Shown: positions 58,060-64,000 of the stretch, one piece after another
How positions within the stretch are numbered: the first letter of the stretch is position 1
Layout of the letters: each line of letters opens with the position of its first letter
Origin: A07HB70 sp964512675
GTDB lineage: Archaea > Halobacteriota > Halobacteria > Halobacteriales > Haloferacaceae
Reading direction: 5' to 3'
DNA length: 64,000 nt
Assembly: GCA_964512675.1 (NCBI GenBank)
Contig: CAZEJR010000011.1
Span: 3,876-67,875 of the forward strand
The notes under the pieces: generated by a model
What the model was told of the DNA's origin: nothing
The model's input: the letters and a program-made list of their open reading frames with translations, nothing else
Database searches by the model: none
Made by a program: the position numbers and the translations under genes

Positions 58060-58677
58060 GTGATTCTCGTTCCCTTCGACGCCCGCCGCCCGAAGACGCG
58101 GCTCGCGGACGCGCTGGACGCCGACGAGCGCCGCGCGTTCGCGGACGCGATGCTCCGGGACGTGCTCGCCGCGGCGCGCACGGTCGACCACGAGGTCCGC
58201 GTGCTGGCCACCGCCCCCGTCGACGGCCTGCCGGTCCCTGTCGACGTCGACGACCGGCCGCTCACGCCCGCGGTCAACGACGTTCTCGCCGCCGCAGACG
58301 GGCCGGTTGCCGTCCTGACGGCCGACCTGCCGCTCGTCGACGGCGCGGCGGTCGAGCGGCTGTTCGCGGCGGCAGACGACGGGACCGTCGTTCTCGCCCC
58401 CGGCCTCGGCGGCGGGACGAACGCGCTCGTCGCCGGCCACCCGGCGTTCCGGGTCGACTACCACGGCGTCTCCGTCCGCGACCACCGGGCCGCGGCGCGG
58501 TCGGTCGGCGCGACGGTGTGCGAGGTCGACTCCCGGCGGCTGGCGACCGACGTCGACGACCCCGCAGACTTGGTCGAGGTGCTGATCCACGCGCCGGCGT
58601 CGCGTGCGGGCCGGTGGCTCGCAGACGCCGGGTTCGGGGTCGGTGTCGACGGGGGACGGGCGAGCGCCGAGCGGTAG
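58060..58677 (+). CDS. cofC: 2-phospho-L-lactate guanylyltransferase CofC
   Basis: A 205-residue nucleotidyltransferase of coenzyme F420 synthesis that activates 2-phospholactate (or phosphoenolpyruvate in some organisms) with GTP. It opens ILVPFDARRPKTRLADALDA, the P-loop-like K-x-R-L motif. Then come PVAVLTADLPLVDGAAVERL and VVLAPGLGGGTNALVAGHPA, the latter binding the nucleotide. GTG at 58060, four bases after the membrane-anchored protein gene. Confidence 0.88.
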   Translation: MILVPFDARRPKTRLADALDADERRAFADAMLRDVLAAARTVDHEVRVLATAPVDGLPVPVDVDDRPLTPAVNDVLAAADGPVAVLTADLPLVDGAAVERLFAAADDGTVVLAPGLGGGTNALVAGHPAFRVDYHGVSVRDHRAAARSVGATVCEVDSRRLATDVDDPADLVEVLIHAPASRAGRWLADAGFGVGVDGGRASAER

Positions 58678-58717
58678 GCCACGGCGCTTTTTACTACCCC
58701 CGTCTGAGCCCCGGTCG

Positions 58718-59887
58718 ATGACGAGGCTCGCGGTTGCCGGGGGGCCGCCGGTCAGGGTCGACGACGACGCCGTCGAGCGGCTGCTCCGGGTCTCGCCGGC
58801 GGACGTCCCGGCTGCCGACGCCCTGACGTTCTCGCGGAACGTCTTCCTCCCGCTGACGACCGCCTGCCGCTACGCCTGTACGTACTGTACGTTCTACGAC
58901 GTTCCCGGCGAGGCGACCCTGATGTCGCCCGCGGAGGTGCGCGAGACCTGCCGGCGCGGCGCCGACGCCGGCTGTACGGAGGCGCTGTTCACGCTCGGCG
59001 ACGACCCGGACGACCGCTACGCGGCGATCGAGCGCCGTCTGGCAGACCTCGGCCACGACTCGATCTACGGCTATCTGCGGCGCGCCTGTGCGATCGCACT
59101 CGACGAGGGGCTCCTCCCGCACGTCAACCCCGGAGATATGGGCCGCGAGACGATGTCGCGGCTGCACCCCGTCTCGGCGTCGATGGGCGCGATGCTGGAG
59201 ACGACTGCGGACGTCGACGCACACGCCGGCACGCGCCGGAAGGAGCCGGCGGAGCGGCTGGCGACGATTCGCGCCGCGGGCGAGACGGGCACCCCGTTCA
59301 CCACCGGCATCCTCGTCGGTATCGGCGAGACCCCCCGTGACCGCGCCGAGAGTCTCCTCGCGGTCGCGGCGCTGCACGCCGAGTACGACCACGTCCAGGA
59401 GGTGATCGTCCAGAACGTCACCCCGAACGACCGCTCCGACTTCGCCCGGCCCGACGTCGAGACCGTCCGCCGGACCGTGGCGATGGCGCGCGCGGCGCTC
59501 CCGCCGGCGGTGTCGGTCCAGGTGCCGCCGAACCTCTCGCCGACCCGGTCGCTCGTCGACTGTGGCGTCGACGACCTCGGCGGCGTCTCGCCCGTCACCG
59601 TCGACCACGTCAACCCGGGGTACGCGTGGCCGGCGACCGAGGAGCTGGTCGCCGTCGCGGACGCGGCGGGCGTCCCGCTGTACGAGCGCCTGCCGGCCTA
59701 CGACCGGTACCTGCCGGCCCGGCACCGTCGTCCCGGTGTCGACCCGGCGCCCGGCAGCGGGTGGGTCGGCGAACGCGCCCGTGGCCTGCTCGCCGCCGCC
59801 GGGGTCCACGGAGCCCGGCACCGCGCGGTCGCGCGCCGGGACGCGCCGCTCGACCCTGGCGTCGACGCGGCGCGCGCCGGCGACTGA
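58718..59887 (+). CDS. cofG: FO synthase subunit CofG (radical SAM)
   Basis: A 389-residue radical SAM enzyme that, with CofH, makes FO (8-hydroxy-5-deazaflavin). The iron-sulfur motif is TACRYACTYCTFYDVPGEAT (CX3CX2C). Then come ALFTLGDDPDDRYAAIERRL, HVNPGDMGRETMSRLHPVSA, and TGILVGIGETPRDRAESLLA. The set is complete. The ATG at 58718 has cttttta about 29 bases upstream, so it also has its own leaderless promoter separate from cofC. Confidence 0.9.
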   Translation: MTRLAVAGGPPVRVDDDAVERLLRVSPADVPAADALTFSRNVFLPLTTACRYACTYCTFYDVPGEATLMSPAEVRETCRRGADAGCTEALFTLGDDPDDRYAAIERRLADLGHDSIYGYLRRACAIALDEGLLPHVNPGDMGRETMSRLHPVSASMGAMLETTADVDAHAGTRRKEPAERLATIRAAGETGTPFTTGILVGIGETPRDRAESLLAVAALHAEYDHVQEVIVQNVTPNDRSDFARPDVETVRRTVAMARAALPPAVSVQVPPNLSPTRSLVDCGVDDLGGVSPVTVDHVNPGYAWPATEELVAVADAAGVPLYERLPAYDRYLPARHRRPGVDPAPGSGWVGERARGLLAAAGVHGARHRAVARRDAPLDPGVDAARAGD

Positions 59888-59924
59888 GTCGGGCGCTCTC
59901 CGACCGCGGGAATCCGCTCTCACA

Positions 59925-60220
59925 CCGGTGTAGCCCGCCGCGAGCGCGAGTACCCGGACGAGCGTCCGGGCGGGTCGTAGACGACGAGTGTCGGCGACGC
60001 GAGGACGACGGTGAGCGCCGAGGGCGCGACGGCAGCCGCGAGCGCCGCCGGGAGCCGGTAGCACACGGGAACGTGGAGTGTCCGGCGGCGGGTCCCGACG
60101 ACGAGGTCGCGATCCGGGAGGAGGCCGCCAGCAGCCGCGCCCGTCGCGGGAACGGAGACCCGGGTGCGACGACGCCGACCGTGAGACTCGCCGCGACGTG
60201 GGTGAACGCCGTCCCGACGG
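59925..60220 (-). pseudogene. Possible decayed membrane protein after cofH
   Basis: Directly beyond the cofH stop, one minus-strand frame reads LTVGTAFTHVAASLTVGVVA, PGSPFP. A second frame continues VSVPATGAAAGGLLPDRDLV, then YRLPAALAAAVAPSALTVVL, ASPTLVVYD. Two hydrophobic spans in two frames suggest a frameshifted membrane protein. No family is known. Confidence 0.35.
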
Positions 60221-61561
60221 TCAGTCGTCTGCCGGGGGCCGCGGCGCGTCGGCCAGTATCGGCGTCCCGTCGGCGCGCGGGCCGAGCCGTGGGCCGTACG
60301 GCTCGTCGTCCGGCAGCGGCCGTCGCGTCCGGTAGTCGGTCGAACGCTCGACCGGCTCGCGCCCGACGGCACGGATCATCCGCGCGTAGTCCGCGAACGA
60401 CCGAAACTCGCCGTGTGTCCCGCCGGCGCGGGTGGTGATCTCCTCCGAGAGGATGGTCCCCATCAGGTCGTCGGCGCCACAGGAGAGCAGCCGCAGCGCC
60501 TTCTCGTCGCCGAACTTCACCCACGACGACTGGAGGTGGTCGACGTTGTCGAGGTAGAGCCGGGAGACGGCGATCATCAGCGCGTCCTCTGTGTCGCTCG
60601 CACCCCCGTCGACGAGGCCGCGCTCGTACAGCGGCGTGTTCGGGTGGACGAACGAGAGCGGGACGAACTCGCGGATCGCGCCGGTCCGGTCCTGGAGGTC
60701 GCGGACCACGTCCAGGTGGAGCGCCCGGTGACGGACGTTCTCGACGTGGCCGTACATGATCGTCGCGGTCAGGTCGAGGCCGGCGGCGGCGGCACCCTCC
60801 ATCGCGGCGACCCACTCGCCGGAGTCGATCTTGCCCGGACAGATCTCCTCGCGCACCTCGTCGACGAGTATCTCGGCGGCGGTGCCGGGAGCGCTGTCGA
60901 GGCCGACCGACCGCAGGCGTGCGTACGTCTCGCGGTACGACCGGTCGACCCCGCGGCGGGCGTGGGCAGCCTCCTCTGGCGTCATCGAGTGGACGTGGAC
61001 GCCGTCGACGGCCATCGCGTGCAACTGGTCGAGGTACGTCCCGGGGTCGGTGCCGTAGGCCGCGGGCGGGCGGTAGTTCACACCCTCGCGGCCGGCCAGC
61101 GCCTCGCGGTGGTCCTCGTCGAGGACGAGCGCGGGGTGGAGTCCGGAGACGGAGCAGACCTCGTAGACGCCGCGCTCGACCGCGTCACGGACGACCGCGC
61201 GCGACTCCGCCGGCGTACGGGTGTAGCCGACGTCGGGGTCCTCGCCCTCGAACGTCGACGCGGCGTCTTTGAAGTTACAGAACAGGCAGCCGGTGTTGCA
61301 CGCCGTCGTGACGTTGTTGTTGACGTTGGCGACGAACGTCACCTCGTCGCCGACGACCTCGCGCCGGCGGGCGTCGGCGGCCTGGAGCACCTGCTCGACG
61401 CGCTCCGGGTCCAGGTCCTCGCGGTCCGTACCGACCGCGAGCAGCTCCGTCGCGTCGTCGACGTCGAGGCGGTCGCCTGCCCGCGCCTTCGCGAGCGCGT
61501 TCTCGAACGACTGCCCGGTCTCGACGGCGTGTGACCAGTCGAACGACGTCCCCGCTGTCAC
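60221..61561 (-). CDS. cofH: FO synthase subunit CofH (radical SAM)
   Basis: A 446-residue radical SAM enzyme that joins tyrosine-derived 4-hydroxybenzyl to 5-amino-6-ribitylaminouracil, the step before CofG. The motif is TTACNTGCLFCNFKDAASTF (CX3CX2C). Then come EVCSVSGLHPALVLDEDHRE, VHVHSMTPEEAAHARRGVDR, TATIMYGHVENVRHRALHLD, and FGDEKALRLLSCGADDLMGT. GTG at 61561 is supported by a minus-strand acttttgc about 27 bases upstream. It converges on cofG with about 330 bases between. Confidence 0.9.
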   Translation of the reverse strand: MTAGTSFDWSHAVETGQSFENALAKARAGDRLDVDDATELLAVGTDREDLDPERVEQVLQAADARRREVVGDEVTFVANVNNNVTTACNTGCLFCNFKDAASTFEGEDPDVGYTRTPAESRAVVRDAVERGVYEVCSVSGLHPALVLDEDHREALAGREGVNYRPPAAYGTDPGTYLDQLHAMAVDGVHVHSMTPEEAAHARRGVDRSYRETYARLRSVGLDSAPGTAAEILVDEVREEICPGKIDSGEWVAAMEGAAAAGLDLTATIMYGHVENVRHRALHLDVVRDLQDRTGAIREFVPLSFVHPNTPLYERGLVDGGASDTEDALMIAVSRLYLDNVDHLQSSWVKFGDEKALRLLSCGADDLMGTILSEEITTRAGGTHGEFRSFADYARMIRAVGREPVERSTDYRTRRPLPDDEPYGPRLGPRADGTPILADAPRPPADD

Positions 61562-61822
61562 ACCTGTTCCCGGTCGCCGACCGGCAAAAGTCCCGCGGAC
61601 CCGGCCACACCCGACGCGTCTCGGCGCCGCCTGCCGTGTGCGACCGGCTCCGTTCCGGAGCCACGCACCACGCTGACCGTGCGGTCGCCTCGACCCGTGT
61701 CCGGCCTCGCACGGTGGCCCGCTTCCCGACCGTTCGACACCTCGTACCGGAGCCGCTCTGTGGGCTGCCCGCCGGGCGGCGCGTCCCCGTGGGTTCTTAC
61801 CCCGGCCCGCCGGCTCACCGGT
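61562..61822. promoter_or_regulatory. Divergent promoter region of cofH and purC
   Basis: Leftward, ggcaaaagtc (61583-61592) is the TATA box for cofH at ~27 bases. Rightward, ggttcttacc (61792-61801) is centred ~27 bases before the ATG of purC. The DNA in between holds no recognisable gene. Confidence 0.5.
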
Positions 61823-62836
61823 ATGCCGAGCGTCAAGGAGATACTCGTCGACGAGGCGCCGACCGACGGCTCCGGCCGTGGTCGGTTCCGGTTCACCGAC
61901 GCGTACTCCGTGTTCGACTGGGGCGAGATGCCCGACGCCGTGCCACGAAAGGGAGCCGCACTCTGCACGATGGGCGCGTTCAACTTCGGCGTCCTGGAGG
62001 ACGACGGACTGCCGACGCACTACCGCGGTGTCGTCGTCGACGGCGCGGTCCGACCGCTCGCCGAGGCGGACGAGCCGCCGACGGAGATGGCGGTGACGCT
62101 CGGGACCCGACCGCCGCTCGCGCGCGACGACGACGGCTACGACTACGACGCCTACCACGAGGCGGCGGGCGACGCGTACGTCGTCCCCCTCGAGGTCGTG
62201 TTTCGAAACGCCGTCCCGCCGGCGTCGAGTCTCCGCGACCGCTACACGCCGCGCGAGGCCGGCCTCGACCGCGAGACGTGGCCGGCGAGACCCGTCGACC
62301 TGCCGGACCCGCTGGTGGAGTTCTCGACGAAGTTCGAGGCACAGGACCGCTACCTCGACCGGATCGAGGCCGACCGAGTCGCTGGCCCGGTCGACCTCGA
62401 CCGGATCGAGGCGCTCGCGGGCGCGGTCAACCGCGTCCTCACCGACCGCGCCGAGCGCGTCGACGTGACCCACCTCGACGGGAAGATCGAGGTGCTCGTC
62501 GACGGCAACGGGCCGTCCGTCGCCGACGTCGCCGGGACGTTCGACGAGAACCGCTACACGTACGCCGGCCAGCAGATATCGAAGGAGGTGCTGCGGCGGT
62601 ACCACCGTGAGCACCAGGCCGAGTGGGTCGCGGCGGTCAAGCGAGCGAAGACGGCGACACGGGGGACCGACGACGACTGGCGCGCGGGCTGTGAGCGTTC
62701 GCCCGACCCGCTCCCGGACGCGGTCGTCGCAGCCGCGAGCGACCTCTACGCCGCGGGTGTGAACCACTACACCGACGAGGCGTGGTTCGACGCGCCGTCG
62801 CTCGACGCGGCGGTACGGACGGCCGCGGACCTGTAG
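61823..62836 (+). CDS. purC: SAICAR synthetase PurC
   Basis: A 337-residue phosphoribosylaminoimidazole-succinocarboxamide synthase of purine synthesis. It starts MPSVKEILVDEAPTDGSGRG, then FRFTDAYSVFDWGEMPDAVP, RKGAALCTMGAFNFGVLEDD and YVVPLEVVFRNAVPPASSLR (the VVRN-type site). VEFSTKFEAQDRYLDRIEAD and DGKIEVLVDGNG follow the ATP and substrate region. ENRYTYAGQQISKEVLRRYH closes it. The length matches haloarchaeal PurC. Leaderless ATG at 61823. Confidence 0.9.
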   Translation: MPSVKEILVDEAPTDGSGRGRFRFTDAYSVFDWGEMPDAVPRKGAALCTMGAFNFGVLEDDGLPTHYRGVVVDGAVRPLAEADEPPTEMAVTLGTRPPLARDDDGYDYDAYHEAAGDAYVVPLEVVFRNAVPPASSLRDRYTPREAGLDRETWPARPVDLPDPLVEFSTKFEAQDRYLDRIEADRVAGPVDLDRIEALAGAVNRVLTDRAERVDVTHLDGKIEVLVDGNGPSVADVAGTFDENRYTYAGQQISKEVLRRYHREHQAEWVAAVKRAKTATRGTDDDWRAGCERSPDPLPDAVVAAASDLYAAGVNHYTDEAWFDAPSLDAAVRTAADL

Positions 62837-62927
62837 GACTGGCACCGCTTCGGTACGGCACAGAGCAGCCGACACGACCCCGGAGTGTGCCGAAACCCCT
62901 TTCTCTCGTGGCGCTGGACCGGCGTTC

Positions 62928-63179
62928 GTGACGACGTACACCGCGACGGTGACCGTCCGGCTGAAGCGGGGGGTGCTCGACCCCGAGGCCGACACCACAC
63001 GCCGTGCGCTGGAGCGACTCGGGTTCGATCTACAGGGGCTCCGCTCGGCGGACCGGTTCGAGGTCGACCTGGAGGCCGAGTCCGCCGCGGCTGCCCGCGA
63101 CCGGGCCGACGAGATGGCAGCGCGGCTGCTGGCGAACCCGACGATCCACGACTACGAGGTCGCGGTCGCGGAGCGATGA
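62928..63179 (+). CDS. purS: FGAM synthase subunit PurS
   Basis: An 83-residue small subunit of phosphoribosylformylglycinamidine synthase: VTVRLKRGVLDPEADTTRRA, then LERLGFDLQGLRSADRFEVD, then MAARLLANPTIHDYEVAVAE. The pattern KxGVLDPxG...AL..LG and LLANP.I.DY is the PurS signature. It bridges PurL and PurQ. GTG at 62928. Its TGA overlaps the ATG of a small ORF that leads into purQ. Confidence 0.92.
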   Translation: MTTYTATVTVRLKRGVLDPEADTTRRALERLGFDLQGLRSADRFEVDLEAESAAAARDRADEMAARLLANPTIHDYEVAVAER

Positions 63180-63277
63180 CAGTCGCCGTCGTCCCGGGCG
63201 CTCGACGCGGTGTGACGGCGGGCGTCCACGCCTCCCGGACGGCTCCGCCGGTCTGTGACGGAGGCCGTCCGTGGTAG
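63176..63277 (+). CDS. 33-residue ORF bridging purS and purQ
   Basis: The ATG (63176-63178) overlaps the purS stop as ATGA, and its TAG (63275-63277) lies inside the purQ start (gtggtag). It reads MTVAVVPGARRGVTAGVHAS, RTAPPVCDGGRPW. Its first six residues MTVAVV repeat the wording of the PurQ start (MVVAVV), as if the front of purQ had been partly duplicated. It may couple translation of purQ to purS, or be a relic. Confidence 0.4.
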   Translation: MTVAVVPGARRGVTAGVHASRTAPPVCDGGRPW

Positions 63278-63942
63278 TCGCGGTCGTCCAGTTCGGCGGC
63301 TCGAACTGCGACCGCGACGCCGTCCGTGCGCTCTCACACCTCGGTGTCGACGCCGAACGCGTCTGGCACGCAGACGGCCTGCCGGACGACCTCGACGGCG
63401 TGGTCGTCCCCGGCGGCTTCTCGTACGGCGACTACCTCCGGGCCGGCGCGATGGCCGCCCGGGCGCCGGTTGTAGACGAGGTCCGCGCCGCCGTCGCCGA
63501 CGGTCTCCCGGTCCTCGGCGTCTGCAACGGCGCACAGGTCGGCTGCGAGGCGGGGCTGGTGCCGGGCGCGTTCACCACCAACGCCGGCGCGCGCTTCTGC
63601 TGTGAGCGCGTCCACGTCCGGGTCGAGCACGCCGACACCCCGTTCACCCGCGCGTACGAGGAGGGCGACGTGCTGGAGCTGCCGATCGCCCACGGCGAGG
63701 GCCGGTTCGAGGCGGACGAGGAGACGTACGACCGCCTCGTCGCCGACGACCGGGTGCTCTTTCGCTACTGTGACGCCGACGGGACCGTCGGTGCCGCGAA
63801 CCCGAACGGCTCTCGCGGCGCCGTCGCCGGTCTCCTCGGCGACGACGACTCCGTCGCGGTGCTGATGCCTCACCCCGAGCGCGCGACGCTCCCGCGGCTG
63901 AGTTCGGGCGACGGCGCGGGCATCCTCCGGGCGTTCGTCTAG
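63271..63942 (+). CDS. purQ: FGAM synthase glutaminase subunit PurQ
   Basis: A 223-residue class I glutamine amidotransferase supplying ammonia for FGAM synthesis. It opens VVAVVQFGGSNCDRDAVRAL. The oxyanion and nucleophile strand are VVPGGFSYGDYLRAGAMAAR and VLGVCNGAQVGCEAGLVPGA (Cys in GVCNGAQ). The His-Glu pair is in VLMPHPERATLPRL. All catalytic residues are present. GTG at 63271. Its stop TAG overlaps the stop of an opposite-strand gene at 63939-63942. Confidence 0.92.
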   Translation: MVVAVVQFGGSNCDRDAVRALSHLGVDAERVWHADGLPDDLDGVVVPGGFSYGDYLRAGAMAARAPVVDEVRAAVADGLPVLGVCNGAQVGCEAGLVPGAFTTNAGARFCCERVHVRVEHADTPFTRAYEEGDVLELPIAHGEGRFEADEETYDRLVADDRVLFRYCDADGTVGAANPNGSRGAVAGLLGDDDSVAVLMPHPERATLPRLSSGDGAGILRAFV

Positions 63943-64000
63943 GTCAGCGGCTGGCAGAACCCGGTCTCCTCGTCGAGCACCGTCTCCCAGGTCGCGTGGC
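63939..64000 (-). CDS. C-terminal end of an unidentified protein (runs off the window)
   Basis: The minus-strand frame entering from base 64000 reads HATWETVLDEETGFCQPLT and ends in TAG at 63941-63939. The acidic, coherent wording and the shared CTAG with purQ, seen at four other convergent pairs here, support a real gene. Nineteen residues are too few for identification. Confidence 0.5.
   Translation of the reverse strand, partial: HATWETVLDEETGFCQPLT

Noticed and set aside
60221..62998. A 925-codon minus-strand open frame that includes CofH
   Set aside because: CofH homology starts at 61561 with a proper promoter. The upstream part is antisense to purC and is Arg/Val-rich noise.
1..64000. 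CRISPR array, rRNA operon, integrase, attachment site or replication origin
   Set aside because: No regularly spaced repeats, rRNA-like sequence, tyrosine recombinase, or Orc1/Cdc6 gene with ORB-like repeats was seen.

Overview
The window is chromosomal DNA from an extremely halophilic archaeon (class Halobacteria). The DNA is very GC-rich, the proteins are strongly acidic, GTG starts are common, and many genes have an AT-rich TATA-like box about 27 bases before the start codon with no room for a leader. Many genes belong to haloarchaeal families: CetZ, amphi-Trp, DUF5813, DUF7511, NikR-like and RAM-only Lrp proteins. Genus cannot be fixed from sequence reading alone.

Layout. 1-11 kb: end of a membrane protein gene, a zinc-ribbon microprotein, a PiT phosphate permease, a divergent pair of photolyase/cryptochrome genes, then a three-gene operon for a MrfA/YprA-type helicase, a DEDD exonuclease and a small unknown protein. 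11-22 kb: an RND exporter with a secreted CARDB-like partner, a DehI dehalogenase, two paralogous membrane proteins, a MATE exporter, a LURP-one protein and two single-span membrane microproteins. 22.2-24.4 kb: an AT-richer accessory island with an IS5-like transposase, a winged-helix membrane regulator and a secreted protein. 24.4-37 kb: small haloarchaeal proteins, AIM24, a glycosyltransferase, MsrB, a methyltransferase, a PQQ-type sugar dehydrogenase, a Nmad3-like protein, a phosphoribosyltransferase, an iron-transport-type lipoprotein and NikR. 37-48 kb: an M28 peptidase, HTH and zinc-ribbon regulators, a DsbA-like protein, TauE, a HAD dehalogenase, a universal stress protein, a thioredoxin, orphan LivF/LivG ATPases and a VOC dioxygenase. 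48-64 kb is the conserved core: a TrpD-like protein, cyclophilin, ferredoxin, tRNA-Leu(UAA), paired RAM proteins, thymidylate kinase, an NDUFA9-like protein, CetZ1, coenzyme F420 genes cofC/cofG/cofH, and purine genes purC/purS/purQ.

How the genes connect. cofC, cofG and cofH cover FO formation and the nucleotide-activation step of F420 synthesis. FO is also an antenna pigment used by some photolyases, two of which lie in this window. CetZ1, an unknown membrane-anchored protein and CofC are packed together (overlap and 4-base gap). purC, purS and purQ all run in the same direction at the right end.

Two patterns stand out. First, many apparently gene-free stretches hold recognisable remains of dead genes: cold shock protein, NmrA, DJ-1/PfpI, SMP-30-like, LivM, CDGSH and HTH. 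Second, five convergent gene pairs share their stop codons in a 4-base CTAG or TTAG. No rRNA, CRISPR array or replication origin was seen.
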